A DNA stretch of 64,000 nucleotides, from positions 248,001 through 312,000 of the forward strand of contig JAMYHL010000047.1 of the NCBI GenBank assembly GCA_025531455.1. The letters are read 5' to 3'. Under the pieces are notes generated by a model. That model saw only the letters and a list, made by a program, of their open reading frames with translations. It searched no databases and was not told the origin of the DNA. Positions 1 through 13,089 of this stretch are shown here, piece after piece. Origin of the DNA: Apiotrichum sp. Y4204 (taxonomy: Eukaryota; Basidiomycota; Tremellomycetes; Trichosporonales; Trichosporonaceae). The position numbers were made by a program, and so were the translations under genes. The number at the start of each line of letters is the position of its first letter. Within the stretch, counting starts at the first letter, position 1.

Positions 1-12
1 ACTAACATTTAG

Positions 13-631
13 CTTTGAGCCGTCTGATGCTGCACGCCAGGCCGCGGTGGAGGCCGGTAATCCACGTGCGGAAGACGTGATCCGTGTTGAGAGGAAACGG
101 AGTGGGCCAAGTGGTGAGTACTGTGCTTCCGCATGGGACAACAGCAGCTTGTACTCTGCGTGAATATATGGCTGACACCTCGAAGGCGATGTTACCTCAA
201 GCTACTACGTTGTTGACAGTGTTGAGGCACTACAGAAGTTTGGAGCGGACGCATGGTGAGTAACTCACATCCTTTGTCGTTCATGGCACTGACTGGTCAG
301 GGATCGTGTCATTTGTGTTGTGACCACTGGTCAGGCATGGCAGTTCAAGCCTTACAAATGGATGGACCCGAAGATTCTTTTCCGTAATGGTACGTTAAGG
401 GCTTGATAAACTTGAGAAACGTCTATAACCGTATAGTCAAGGGCATCTACTTTCAATGGCACAACGAACCCGTAAACCCCGCTATCCGCGAATGGAACGT
501 GGCCGAGATGAGGGTGAGTGAATGACAGTGGGAGCCAAGCTGATAGCCAGGTCGACCGCTTTAAGCGTCACACGGACCGCCAGGTTGTGGCCGAGTTTTG
601 GCGTGTACTCGATTTGGCCAGGCGGCGATGA
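13..631 (+). CDS. CDC73: Cdc73/parafibromin, C-terminal part (5' end outside window)
   Basis: Subunit of the nuclear Paf1 complex, which rides on RNA polymerase II and supports elongation and histone modification. The window opens inside an intron: a branch-site-like ACTAAC and TTTAG lie just before the first exon. Exons by splice signals: 13-113, 186-255, 301-389, 437-513, 551-631, with phases matching throughout. The roughly 138 residues read as the Ras-like C-terminal domain of Cdc73: [20 protein letters not shown], then [21 protein letters not shown], and [19 protein letters not shown] before the stop. These match the family blocks GxAWQFK, the KWxV strand and the KRHxDRxV...FW end. All exons are too short to stand out as open frames. 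Only the N-terminal region is missing, because of the window edge. Confidence 0.9.
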
Positions 632-1149
632 TCTGAGCCGATGAGTAGATATGGGTAGACAATGGCCTGTGATCTCGTCGCGACAGATGATGCCACTGGC
701 TAATCAATCGGTGTCCGTAGGGGACGCAGCGTCCTGCCAGTTTTGTTTGCTAAACCTCCTGCATGTCTCACCGGGTTGTCCCAGTTGAGAGAGCGTGTGA
801 GGTGTGAAAGGATAGCATCGACGTTGCATGCATAGTACATAGTAACAATGGCATGATTGAAGAGTCTGTACAGCACTTTCGGGTGGTGGGGTGAATGAAT
901 GTTGTGCGCCACACGGGAAAGGGTCGGGGGGGTTTGCTGGCAGCGGGTTGTTGGGGCACGATGAAACAGACACGATGCACTACGATGACTATGACGAGTG
1001 GCGAGGGGTTATTCGGCCGTTGGTAGCGTCACGCATGCCGCACGGTATCGCCTATCAGCTCACTGTTCAGCACCACACAACAGTTCTTCCAAGTATCCCT
1101 CGCACCCAGAAGCAAGCCCGAGCGCTTTGCCGGCGATTTACTTCCTCCC
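632..1149. other. Intergenic, 3' of CDC73
   Basis: About 0.5 kb between the CDC73 stop and the next start codon. I see no supported coding exon or repeat; it should hold the CDC73 3'UTR and the promoter of the next gene. Confidence 0.5.
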
Positions 1150-2190
1150 ATGTCTCTTTTCGCCACCACAACAGCGGAACCCCAACCTTCAGGAATGTCC
1201 GTTATCGGCTTCATCGTTAACGGCGTCCGACACGGCAGCTACATCGCCCCCGAATGGTGGCCTGACGCGGGCATGACAATGTGGATGTTCGTGTCGGGCC
1301 TTACGAGCGACGAGGTCCAGACTATGGCGCGCAGGCTACATGGTGTACAGTGGTGAGTAGCAAGGTTGGGCCGAACGCCGACCGGAGGCATGAGACAAGG
1401 TTCGCCGAGATCCCTAGTCAATATTCTCATTGCCGTTACCCCACCACAGATGCTCACAGTTGCAGGATGCAAGACGATGGCCTCGCGACACTCCGCAGGC
1501 CTCTCGACGCGTTGCGCGGTATCCTCGAGGGCACCGTCACATCGATGCCGGACCACGCCTGGCGGACGTGGAACGGACCTCCTCGCTGGGCGTACTTTGT
1601 GGTGAGTCTTCGCGCTTCTGGAACTCGACGGCCCGCCTCTGGAACTTGACAGCCCGGTGGAGCGGTCGGAAAAGGCGGGCTTATGGGGATAGCATTAGAC
1701 ACAACGACGGATTTCACACAACGACGGATTCCCAAATCGGTATCATCTGACTCGAAGGACTTCGATAACGAGGAGTACGAGATATGGCGGTACGGCGCCC
1801 ATGAGTTGTGCTCTGGCCGCACAACCTTCACCGATCTGACCTGGCAAGGGTGGTGTGCGCTCCGCCAGCGCATGCTTGACGTGGAGGTGAACCAGCCTGT
1901 GAGTTGCACTTTGCCACAATGTGGGGGACAAGAACATGGCACGTCTCCGCAGCCTCCTCATGAGTGTGCTTTCCCAAGAGTCATCCTGTTAGATGTCCCA
2001 CGCCATGAGTTACTTGGCCGAGGACCATAGAGGTCATCCTTGACAGTGGAGCGAGTGGTTGCTTCTGCCTATTGCTCTTCTCCACTGTCTGACATGCTGA
2101 TAATCCCAGCTCCCGGCCGACATGGTCGATCCGATGGCCCTCACGCATGCCCTTGCCCGAATCCAGATATCCGCCGACATGGAGGCTTAA
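1150..2190 (+). CDS. Hypothetical protein, four exons, Trp-rich
   Basis: I do not recognise the family. Exons 1150-1352, 1466-1601, 1653-1898 and 2110-2190 join in phase to give about 221 residues. The support is the regular donor and acceptor pairs (GTGAGT donors; the 51-nt intron 2 has a CTTGACAG end) and sensible protein across all junctions. The product is rich in tryptophan and acidic residues (EWWPDAGMTMWMF, HAWRTWNGPPRWAYF, EEYEIWRYGAHELC). It has no obvious signal peptide or membrane helix. The last intron (211 nt) is long and could hide a further small exon. The start at 1150 is the first ATG in the frame; an upstream exon cannot be excluded. It may be a lineage-specific gene. Confidence 0.55.
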
Positions 2191-2748
2191 TTCCTAATTG
2201 ATGAGGACGCCTACCCACTCAACGCTCAATGACAGTACGAACCACAGGATCACGACTCTTCACTTAACGGGCGTCTACACAGAAAGTAAACAGAGTTACA
2301 TTCTACATTTTCCCTACGCTTAATCATTCCGTCGACGACATCACCATTCTAACTCCTGGCCTCATAGACGGTAGACCGATGATACGATATGATATGATGT
2401 GAGATCCTAAAAGCTGATGAGAGACGGGGCATTTGGGTTCGAGAGCGCCCCGTCGGCGAGACTTGGTGTTCATGAATCCCTTTGTACCAACACTTGCCTC
2501 ACCAAACGCCCTGATATACCAGTGTGCTCCGCGCCCAAGGTGCCCATGCCGGCTCACACCATTCCTTTGGAGCTCATCACATTACTGTAGATATCCTTCT
2601 CTCCTCAGATGGAAGTTCGCTTACCTCTTACTATCTCGACTTTTGAACTACATATCTTCACAACCACCCATTTTAGCTTCATCAGCACAGCTCAGCCTCT
2701 ACGCTTTGAAAAGGCAAGTGCCACCCTCACGATTACCCCGCAGACAAG
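2191..2748. other. Intergenic, upstream of Myb/SANT gene
   Basis: About 0.56 kb, AT-richer and pyrimidine-rich towards 2600-2740, as expected for a basidiomycete promoter and leader. No coding exon is supported. Confidence 0.45.
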
Positions 2749-3355
2749 ATGCCCCGCGCACCAGTCTCCCGGTCCCCATCGGCGCGGACCAAGCCTTATG
2801 ATGCCTCGAAGGCGCACCCAGACGTATGTGTTCCAACTGATCTTTCAATGCTTACAGCAGTCCACCCTCGGGACAAGCACCACCCCTCAGACCGGTTCCG
2901 AGACGCCCTCCCCCTCAGAGGCGAGTGCGAGCCCCTCCGAGTTCGAAGAAAAGCCCAATGTCGATTCCGACAACGACGTTGACTGCGAAGATGCCCCAAA
3001 TCCCACCGGCAAAGGGAAGGCGAAGGGCAAGGGCAAGTCGCGGGGCGCCCCTCAGAGTCCGAAGACGCCCCGCTTCAAGGGCAACTCTCGTGGGAAGGCC
3101 AGCAAGTGGACGCCCGAGGAGGATTGGATCCTGTTTCAGCACCTCCACCCAAAGACGGACAAGCCCAACTGGAGTGACATCGCCGCCGCCCTAGGTGATG
3201 GGCGTGATGCTAAGGTGAGGTTGAATGACGCTCAGGCGCAAGGTGCTTGTTACTCCCTTTTTGCTCACCGGATCTAGTCGTGCATGAACCGGTACTACAC
3301 CTGGACGAACCAACGAAAACTCGAATCAGCTATCAAACGCATTGGCGAACTTTAG
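2749..3355 (+). CDS. Small Myb/SANT-domain protein
   Basis: Putative nuclear DNA- or chromatin-binding protein of about 169 residues. Exons 2749-2823, 2858-3214 and 3278-3355 are all phase 0. The N-terminal half is disordered: Ser/Pro/acidic, followed by a Lys/Gly-rich basic stretch (GKGKAKGKGKSRG). The C-terminal half reads as one Myb/SANT repeat: KWTPEEDWILFQHL, then PNWSDIAAALGDGRDAKSC, then MNRYYTWTN, with the W...W...(Y/W) core spacing of the family. The SANT helix 3 is split by the last 63-nt intron. Exon 2 starts at a tandem CAGCAG acceptor, so a one-glutamine length variant is possible. The target and pathway cannot be told from sequence. Confidence 0.8.
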
Positions 3356-6300
3356 CGGCTCTTGCGACTTCATTCTGCAATAGTTACGCTCGTTGAATCA
3401 CACGGCGAGCTATCGATAAAGCAAGACACAGTGAAGAAGCCGTCGACGAGTGCGGTCCTATTGGATGCTGTCGGGTGTCTATGCTCTGTATTTTAAGCTG
3501 TCACTATATGATCAGAAGTATGCATATACAGTAGTTTGTCGGGGACTGCAAATTTTTGTCTCCCCTTTCCCCTCCAATGCCCGAGAAGCGTCTAATCGTC
3601 ACGGCTCTCATTCTGAGGCCGCAACCAGAGCCCCTCCCCGGACTCCGAAGCATTGGGCAGCTACTTGAACTTGGTAATATGACTGCATTCAAACAAGGAA
3701 TTAAGAGATCGTGCCAACAACTAATGGGAACCGCCAACAGGCCATCTCCACTCCCACCCCGTCGCACCAGAAAGCAAGCCAAAAAAAAAAAAAGCAGGCG
3801 CGTCACTAAGCCACCGCCCATCGCTCAGTGCCCCCAGCCAGCCTCAGTGCCCCCAGCCAGCCTCAGTGCCCCTAGCCAGCTGAAGTGCCCCCAGCCAGCT
3901 GAAGAAAGCCTCCGCCGATCCCTTGAGGCTTGCCGCCATGAGACACATGCAATTACAAGTAGGTAGCACAATAGCACAGGAAATGTCAGATATATGTATG
4001 AGAGAACGATAGAAGTAACGGTAGCTCTTGATACCCAGACAAAGAAGTGGCACAAGCGTTACGCAATTGTCATCTCACACAACGCCTTGCTTGGTAACGG
4101 TGTTGAATAATTGTTCGTATCTCGATCCTCGAAGTCATGTAAACCATGTCTTGTGCCTCAAACCATTGGGAAGCGACACGATCTACTCGCGGATCGGTGC
4201 TTCTTCGGCGCCACTATTTCATTGGGCACCCGTGCACGCACGCGATCTCACCAATCCCATCGCCCCAGACCGACATCAGCTCATGGCCAACAAGGCCATC
4301 GTCGGGTCATTAGTGGGTCAACGCTGCTGTCACGCCCCCCATGAGCGTGACTGCTCACTCAAGCCAACGGCTGGGTATGCCAAGATGTATCATTGTCAAG
4401 TCGTGAATGCACGTCGCAGGAGAGAAAGGATCACCGGGAACTGGCTGCTGCACTGCTGGCGTGACCTCGACATCCGACATTCTGTTTCGCCCGATTTTGC
4501 GAATGATCAGCTGCTTGGCGCATCATCAATTGATTGAGTTACGAAATCTCTAATTGCGAAGGATCCATTGCTTGGGAGCCATCAGCTGTGTGAACCATAG
4601 GCTACCTGTAGCCGTATCCGAGAGGTCGCATGAGATTGTAAGACGAAATGCATTCCGCGAGATGCACATTTCATCACAGGGCTGCATTCGATTGTCTCGC
4701 AAAAGAGTGAAGGATGTTTTGGGTTGCATGGGTGGCAGCATTACAGGCAATGTCTGTCCCACATGCTCCACATTCCTGTCCATTTGGCCGCCCCAGCAGC
4801 CACTAGCTCATGTTGGGTCTCGATGAATGGGAGCATGGTAGTAACGATGCCATCGTGCGGGCTCGATACTGGTCCCTGGTAATGGATGGCCGGGTGGCCG
4901 GTCCTCGTTGCCTGGCAGCGCACCGTTCCTACACATCCCATCTCTGTTGTAACGATGGCGGCATGGCGGAGATTGCGGGCTGACATGGGCCGACAGGAAC
5001 GCGTCTCGACGACGTCGGTGTATCGATGGGCGCAGCGCGTGACGTCAGGCGTGTGAGGCTGATCTCAAGCCTGACCTCAAGCCACGGCATGCACCGCAAG
5101 GATACGGCACAGGCTTATACAAAGATATTCCGCGCATCCGGCGTAACCCGCACATGATCGCGACAACGTGTTCTCCCATGGCGACCCGAGATGACCGAGG
5201 TAGCTTTGAGCTGCTGTATTTGCCCGCTCGACCAGAAGTAACATCTCCGCGATTGCTACTACTGCTAGGCATTGGCGAGTGACGGTGGCTGACCTGACCG
5301 AAATAAATACAGCTCAAGATATCAAGATCCCAGGATTCCAAGGCCCAAGCACGGCTGCATGCAGCGTATCATGTCACCTTAGGACACCTTTGTGCACCAT
5401 GCACCGCGCACCATGCATGTACGCACGCCTGCATATCCTGCATATCCTGCGATCCTGCATGTTCTAGGCCATTCCTAGCGATCCGAGCTCCTAGTTTGAT
5501 CGCGCGTTGATCAGCCCTTACAGCTTACTGCATGTCCCTTGGCCCATCCCGATTCCCGACAGCCCCTTGGCCCTTGGCCCCTTGACGGCCGCATCCTTTG
5601 ATCCCTCGACAGCGTGTCCCGAGTCCTGGTAGTGGCCACCCAATGCGCCTTGAGCCACGGGCCACGAAGGGACCTCTGTCCCTTGGGGACTCCTTCGTCC
5701 TTTGCCCGTTGCCCTTTGAGCCTTTGAACTGTTTGTTGTTCTGGATCTCGGGGGGGTCCACTCGGGCAATCCGTAATCCCTGAGCAAGATGCTCCCTGGT
5801 GGTTCCTGAACCGCGCTAGAACCTCACACAGCCCAGCCCGGCGCACCAGAGGCCAGAGGGCCTGACCGGATTGGCCTGTTTCCCAACAATGTTTACCAGG
5901 ACGTACTACGTACCACGTACTACGTGCTCTCCTTTGTCGCCTTTGCACGCTTTGTTTTGTGTGGTCCTTGTGGCCCCCGTCTGTTGTGGTGTGGACGACT
6001 ACTCACCAGACCAACCCCAATTACCCAGCTCATCCGAGGCGCGTACCAAACTTCCGCCAGGCACGCGCGAGGTGACAGGCATCCAGACAGTCGCTTTGTT
6101 TGGCTGTTTGGCGCGTGCCGCGATGTCTCTGGGTCCCTCGGCATCCATTGAGCCATTAGGCCATTGGGGGCGGTCAGATGGCCATATGACCACGACCACA
6201 ACAACGACGACGACTATCAAGAGGGCGACGAGGACGGACACCAACGCCTACGGCCGTCAACCTTGTAAAGGAACATGTCTGAGTGTTGTCAAACAACATC

Positions 6301-6770
6301 AGCAAACATCCAGCCCCAGCAGACAACAAGCACAGCGTTTGCGTCACGGACATACGTCCACTAGGTCCAACAGCAGCAGCAACCCTTTGATCCTTTGTCT
6401 TGGTCGCCCCACAAGACCTGCTCTCTCTCTCCTCCCCCTGTCCGTCCCCTCGCGAATGGTTATCGGCCCATACCGACGCGCTTTACGAAACATTTAATGC
6501 TCTACATTATCATCATGCTCTCTTCATCGCCTTCCTCGACTTGATCTTCTTTGTTTATCTGGAGACATAGACACAACTCCCACTCGCTTTGCACCCGCTC
6601 TATTCGTCATCTCTCGTCGTTCCCCTCGAAACATTACATTGCCAGTGGTGTGTTTATATTGTTACCACGCATCCGGACGACGCGAACAGGAGCGTGCAAC
6701 TTTGTTCCTCTCCCACTTTGATGTGTACCTGCTTCCTCCTCACTCTGCCCTCCCACCTCCCCGCCCGACG
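3356..6770. other. Long intergenic region
   Basis: About 3.4 kb without a gene I can support. Short open frames on both strands have no family resemblance and are broken. The region holds an A13 tract near 3781, a 4 x 19-bp tandem repeat, degenerate CCCTTGG-type repetition around 5530-5720, and two copies of ACGTACTACGT at 5901-5911 and 5915-5925. The last several hundred bases are pyrimidine-rich and probably form the promoter and leader of the RA-PH gene. A noncoding transcript is possible but not shown. Confidence 0.5.
3825..3900. repeat. Minisatellite, 4 copies of a 19-bp unit
   Basis: Four head-to-tail copies of TCAGTGCCCCCAGCCAGCC. Copies three and four carry small changes (CCCCTAG in one, GAAGTG at the start of the other). 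It lies in the 3.4-kb intergenic region. Confidence 0.9.
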
Positions 6771-9700
6771 ATGTCTCCTCCCCCTGTCGCCAGCGATAGC
6801 TCCGTCAACCGAAGCGCTTCGCCAACACAACATGCTCACACCTCGTCTCTGGGCACCATCGCCGAGGTCCTGTCCTCTACAGATCTCTGTGCCCTTGCAG
6901 ACATCATTGACTGTGGGGCACCAACATCCGGACAGTACGCCAAGAATGGTCTCTGGGACGACGAGAGCGACGACGACAACGATAATGCAGTGTTGAACAA
7001 GGAAAAGGAGCGTAGAGACAGCTTCTTGGGTGACGCAGGTCGCAACTGGAAACAACGCCTCAGTACCGCGAGTGTCAGGAACTCCCGGCGATCACGAGCC
7101 GGAACAGTACCCACCTCTTTGTCCCCAACACCAGCATCGCCTACAGATGGCTCGTGGCCATGGCACCGTAAACGTTCCCTCTCAGCCAGCCACTCCCATA
7201 CCGTTGCGCCTCTCCTTTCCCCTCCTCTCCCACCGCTGGACAGCCAGCGAGATATCTCTCCATTGCCCTCGCCTTCCTTTTCCGACGCGACATCAACATC
7301 TCCAGTCTCTCCCACGCCTGTTGCCTTCTCTTCCTCTCTCCCTACTTCCCCACTTAACACCATTTCTCCTTTGCCTGTTCCAGAGCCGGGCATGAAGCCA
7401 AACCTCGTTTCCCACGCCGCAACGAACGGACATGGGGCCGTTCTCCTTCCTCCCTCAGCTCTTGAATCTGAACCGACCACTACCGTCGGCCTGAAGCCCT
7501 CAAAGAGCCGCCCACGTCTTCGCAGTATGGGCGTGGGGCAGAAAACCAAGGCGTCTGCTCCACTACAGCTTCCGAGGAAGGTTGAGAGGAAGATTAGCGT
7601 TTTAGAATCACCAGTGAGTTGGACACTCTAAAGTAGAGTTGGTTCCAGTGCTGATATCTTCAGTTTCCATTGCCAGGAATTGCACCTCGCTCTCCGTTGA
7701 CACCGGTAATCACCAACACTTCTGCCAGCGAGCATGTCCACGTCCTCGCGGAGAAGATTCCGTCGGCCGTAAACCCCAAGGTGGAAACGCGAAGTCAAGG
7801 TGAGCGTCCCAAGTCGGTCTGGAAGCGTGGAGTCGAGCGCCTGTGGCGCTCCAAAAGCGCATCAGGTTTGCGTGATTCATTCCACCGGCGCCCAACAGAG
7901 AACGACGCTCCACCTGTACCGGCTCTACCTCCCGTGTACGGACGTGGAGCTACTGGAGCGACCGGAGCAGAGGACTTTAAAGGACAGAGGGATGTTAGTC
8001 TCGGTGTCGTATCCGTTCGGGAAAGCATGATTGCTCCGATTGCTCGTGAGGATCCGATTTTCCTGCACCTGGACAAGAAATACACATCGTACCCAGCTCG
8101 TATCCCTGTGGGTGCGTCACCGATCATTACAGACGATGAGGCGTTCGAATCAGATCCATTTGCAAGCGTGGTCGATTATGCCGCGGTCTCGAGACGCGCC
8201 AGCCGAGCTATTGTCCGCCCAGCGATCCCCGATTTCCCAAGCCAAAATGCTCAACTTGAGATGGCTCGCTCTAGCTCTATCAAGACTGGACTCATGCCGC
8301 GTCTAAGGAAAAGCAAGAGCATGGCGATAGGCAGCCGGCCCACTTCCATCGTTGGTCTCTTCACGGATCGCAAAAGATCTGTCCTTCTTGGGTCCAAGCC
8401 CTCGACTGGCACATCCGAACACGATCGGAACAACCAGGACGAGCTTTTCCGCGCGTCGTCTGCTATGGGTGATGACACTGAAAAGCCTATGCCCTTGTTC
8501 TACGACATGTTCGATCTCGCCGATGAAGAGCGTCCAACCTTAGGTCGAATCACCAGAGGTGGTATTCACGAGACAACCAGCCAGGGTTTTGTAGACCATC
8601 GTTCTTGTCCTCCTTCTAGCTCCGACATAGGAGGAGTGTTCCCTGTATCAGCTCAGTTTTTTCCTGCAGGCAGCACCGAATTGCTGCTTTCCAGCGGAAC
8701 ATCAACAACAACATCGGCAGCAGGGCATTCAATTGTCACACCCCCCCTGTCTATTGTGTCAGGAGCACAGAGTCACGTGACCCACATGTCCGTGACAACA
8801 AGCCCTGCCGACGCTGCCTCCCACCCTTTTCCGTTACCAAACTCGAAACATGGTTCCACCCATCCTCCATCCTCCTTTGTAGACCATCGCTCATCCAGCC
8901 CCACACTATCATCCACTCCGCAATTTCCCATCGAGTGCGCATTTTTCCAGAACCTTTGTGACCAGCTTGGTGTTTTACCTGACCAGGCAGAAAAGTGGTT
9001 GGAGCAGCTTCCTGAGCGCCAGCAGGCCTCGCCGACGCCGGAGCCCGTAACCGATGACCCTGCACGAGACGATCAAAGCGCCTGTGATCCATCTCCCCTC
9101 AGCACCCCCCGAGCAAGCTGGGAATCCGCCGATTCGTTTCCTGCCTTCGACAACTTCGTTCTTTCTCCACCATCTGCAACGGCAGAGCTAACCTCCACAT
9201 ACAATCCCTCCGTTGACTATACTGGCAACGTAGCCGTGGACGAGCTCGACATGGACTCGTTCTCATTAAGAAGTACCGCGGCTGGACATCGTGAGTTTTC
9301 CACGCCCAGGCATTGGCCCTAATGTTTAAGGCAACCCTGCTACAGTTCAACGAGCCGCTACAACTCGTGAGCATGCTGGCTCGAATGCTACCGACTCCTG
9401 GACGACCTGGCGTGACGCTCCCCGTGGTGACAGATCACACAACTCGAGTCGCGAGCGTTCACGTCGTCCCGCCGCCGCAGAAGGAGGGTGGTCGATGGAT
9501 TCAGACAGCTCAGATGAACTCGACAACGACGATGACGTGCCTCTCTCCCAACTCCACCCAGCTGCCGGTGCTGCTCAACAACAAAAACTAGTGGCAGCTG
9601 TTCGCCGCCGCGAGGCTCGTCGGGCCGAACGTGAGCGCAGTCTTCGTCACAGCAAAAGCCAGCTGTTGGATCGTGAGCGCATGAGCACTCGTGACATCAA

Positions 9701-11282
9701 ACGCGCAGTCAGTCTCCGTGACCCACAGCGTGCCCGGCGCCCTGCGGTTCCAGAATGGAACGGTGAGGGAGGTGTTCCGGCAGATATGTTAGCTGGCCAC
9801 CTTGAACGTGTTGTGGTCTCATCATCGCCTCCCCCGCAGCAGTGTCGTTCGGCCGGAGTTTCCCGAATCCCGACTCTCAGTGGTCCTCAGGGCGCGCACT
9901 CCTTCCCACGTTCAGCGCGCCTTAACCGCGAGGATCAATCCCCTGCAGCTCCGGCGACTCCCAACCACGGTACTGCCATGAGCCGCACGCCCACTGTTGG
10001 GGCCAACAGTAACCACAGCACTCATAGCGCGACCAGCGGATCCCATCACGCCGATCAACAACAACTGCAGCGTGATCTTGGCCGCGGTGTCCCGTTCTCA
10101 CAGTCCACGTCGCGCACTACCCTGAGCAGCAACGGCGCAGGACCTTCGCCTACTGCATCGGTGGTGCGGTCCAATACGTCCAAGTCACGCCGACGTGCGC
10201 TGTCCAATGCTCGCGAGTCGCCCAGATCCCCGGGTGATGCCCATACTCCTCCGATTCCTCGCCGGGGCATGCCCGTCCGATGTGTGATTGCCACCTCTGT
10301 CGGTGAGAGGTCAATTCCTCTTGAGGTCTTCCCTGAGAGCACCGCTCGTGATGTGCTTAATCGCGCCCGCGAGTGTGTGAATCTTGTTGATGGCTCCAGT
10401 GGTCCCACTAGTGGTTGGGTGGTATGCGAGGTCTTCGCCGAAATGGGTTTGGAACGTCAACTCCGTGAATATGAGGTCATTGCCCATGTAGTCCGTGGCT
10501 GGGATGCCCAGGCTCAACGCAATTGCCTCGTAGTCCGTGAAAGTCATCATGCCAACCAAACCTATGCTCAGGTAAGTCATCGTCGGGTTCTCTGTATGTC
10601 AATAGAGATTTTGCTGACGACTAGTCCGTGTCGGATACAGCACCATTTGTTGGCGGTTGGGTCCAACTTGAGATCAAGCGCGGCAAGTGGAATAAACGAT
10701 GGCTCGAGACTCGTGGCGGCCACATCTTCATCTCGAAAAATGAGAAGGGCAAGGACGAGATGCAGGTCAACACCCAGTTTTCGGACACGTACACTCCAAC
10801 TCAGAGCTACCCTGGGCCGCAACGTCATGTCTTTGCTCTCAAAAGGCGTATGTCCACTTCTGAACCGCAGCAAACTGACCGTTCCAGTTGAGCCTCTGGC
10901 GTCGTTCGAAAAGCCCACAGAACACATTCATTTCATCTCAACCGACGATGCCACAGGTTTCAAACTTTCGACCGCCACTTACATGTCACGTAGCTTTACG
11001 CTCGTGTCGGCCCAGAAGTCGGCGCAGGTTTCTCACACACCCCACTCCCTCAACCGGGCGTCGTCGCTCAAGCGCTCGGTCTCCCATTCCAGGTCCCATG
11101 GCCAAGACCGCCAGGATCACGCGTCTCACTTCAATCATGGTACTCGCCACCTTTCACTTCAACAACCCCTTGTAGACCTCAAGCCTAACGCAGGCTCCTC
11201 TCGCCACTCCGGAAACGCTCCCCTTGTTGGCCACAACTCAAACGCAGGGTTTACCGGGAAGGGCCTCCTTGGCAACATGTAA
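6771..11282 (+). CDS. Large Ras-association/PH-domain protein (MRL-like)
   Basis: Exons 6771-7613, 7664-9290, 9346-10571, 10625-10847 and 10888-11282 give 1437 residues. The first two thirds are low-complexity Ser/Pro/Thr-rich sequence with basic patches and a WKRGVERLWRSKS element. Near residue 1130 a Ras-association-like domain begins (MPVRCVIATSVGERSIPLEV, then STARDVLNRARECV and WVVCEVF). A PH domain follows (GGWVQLEIKRGKWNKRWLE, HIFISKNEKGKDE, HVFALKR, HIHFISTDDATGFKL). The RA-PH tandem is typical of MIG10/RIAM/Lamellipodin-type adaptors, which link Ras-family GTPases and phosphoinositides to actin and polarity. That role here is inferred from the domains. The PH domain spans two introns. 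The start at 6771 is the first ATG in the open frame; upstream in-frame sequence lacks an ATG. Confidence 0.85.
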
Positions 11283-11975
11283 TCACAACTTTTGATTTTC
11301 TATCGGATCGCCTGATCGAGCTCACCAGGCAGTAACGTGCAGCACAAACATATATACAAGAATACATACACTCCATCAAGATGGAACGACGGACGCTCTA
11401 GCTAGCAACACATGATAACGTACGACCTGTAGTGTGAAGAGCTATAATCTAAATACTGTAATATGTCATTCCTGTGATGTCCATGGTTACCAGGGCCAGA
11501 CGTAACCGCATTTGCAGGAACGTAGACAGGGCAAGGAGCATCAATGCAGGGCTCCCGTCACACTCACTGAATTTCCGTGAGACTTGATGATAGCAGCATC
11601 TGGTTGCTCTTGTTGAATGAGTAGTGAACTTTACTCAGTCTGAGGCGTGTCAGTCTGAGGCGTGTACCTGGTGGTCTTGGTCTTCCTTTCTCGCCTTGGT
11701 CCTGATGATCGGGATTCCTGTGCTCCTGTGGTCGACTCCGAAGTGTACGGCAAGGCAAACAGCCACGCCCAAACCAAACTGTCCTGTACTGCGGAGATTC
11801 TGTTAAGATGAGATTTGACTTAGTAACTCCAGGCGGGTCAGTTTCGCCGCTCTCCTAGATCTGTATGTAACAGACCTTCATGAAGGCCACGAAGGTATCA
11901 GCCTGGCTCAGCACGGAATCGAGGAGACAAACTGCCGAGGCAATAAACAATGATACATCGGACGCCTTTTCGTCC
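11283..11975. other. Convergent intergenic region
   Basis: About 0.7 kb between two gene ends, presumably both 3'UTRs. A short direct repeat (TCAGTCTGAGGCGTG, twice) lies near 11636-11665. No coding exon is supported. Confidence 0.5.
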
Positions 11976-13089
11976 TCAACGCACCAGGCGAGTCCACTGG
12001 GCGTCTATCCACTCGCGCGCATTCGCTTTGCGCAGCTCTATGTGTTCTGTCAGGCCCCCTTCCTGCGCCGCAGCGATGACTGCGGGGTCGGCGCGCGCGG
12101 CGTCCTCTACACGTGCCTTTTTATCGCGCACGTCTGTGCCGATACGCGACAGCGCCGGCGAGCGGGCGACGGCCGTGCGCGCAAGAGAGGTCAACCGCAG
12201 GGTCTGGAGAGCACCATCCAGAGTCCGGACCAGGGTCAAATCGTTCGCCCTCTCGTCCTGCGGCAGCGGGAAGAATACGTAGGCGGCGGTTGTCACGAAC
12301 AGGGCGACTGTGCGCAGTTGGAAAAGAAGAGTGTCAAGCTACGGAACGGTCAGTCTTAGATAGCCATGCAGGCGGTTCCTTTCCGCAACTTACGTGTGTG
12401 CAATCACCGTCGATACCAGGACTGGCGCGGATTTCCCACAGCCAGCGCGCCCCAAGGTCGATGGCCAACATGGCACCGAGGGCCCACCCAGCAGCGGAGC
12501 GGAAACGAACCTTGCGCTCTGTCGCTCCGGCTCCTCCAACCGTCTGCCATCCCATGGCGCCGATAAGGAAGGCTTCTCCGGCGTAAGGTGCAAGAAGTCG
12601 AGGAAGGCCAGCAAGCATGTAGTCACCTCCCTCGGTACACCACGCGCAGCGGATGAAGGTCGTATGTCCCCAACGAGCGTACGCATAGCGCGCATCGAGG
12701 GACATTAGGCGCGTGAGTAGGAGAGTTATGAGAGGCTGAGACTCAATTTGATCAGGACGTATGCCAGAGTCTCGAAGGAGGATGGGGCGCAGGACCTCGC
12801 TGCGGGTGCGAATAGGCAGACCGTGTTTCGTGAAAACATCGTACGGCGGAGCATAGAAGCAGTAGACGGCGTACAGCGCATGAAGGAGAACGATCGTCTG
12901 CATCATGCGTGAGCGCGGTGGTGGCGCATGCGTGGGTGGGTGACCATGTTGATGATGTTCGAGCTGATGGCGTCGCTGGGCGAACCGAATGATGCGGCTG
13001 AGGAGCGGCGGTCCCACGAACATGGCCAACAGACCCAGAAGATGCCGGTAGGTCTGAATAAGACCCCAAAGCTCGCCAAGTGAGCTCAT
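11976..13089 (-). CDS. Conserved-looking fungal multi-span membrane protein
   Basis: Function unknown. Exon 1 is 12394-13089 and exon 2 is 11976-12338, with a 55-nt intron (GTAAGT donor, CTGAC branch site, GTAG acceptor) in phase 0, giving 352 residues. The chosen start gives MSSLGELWG; in-frame sequence further 5' looks unrelated. Hydrophobic segments include LLGLLAMFVGPPLLSRIIRF, MMQTIVLLHALYAVYCFY, a glycine-rich stretch near YAGEAFLIGAMGWQTVGGAG, AAGWALGAMLAIDLGARW and, in exon 2, LRTVALFVTTAAYVFFPLP. A His/Pro-rich loop lies after the first segment. The C-terminal 90 residues are charged and probably face the cytosol or nucleoplasm. It is divergent from SIT4. Confidence 0.75.

Noticed and set aside
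5871..6497. 208-residue plus-strand open frame upstream of the RA-PH gene
   Set aside because: Thr/Ser low complexity, no splice pattern or family motif, and overlapping open frames on both strands.
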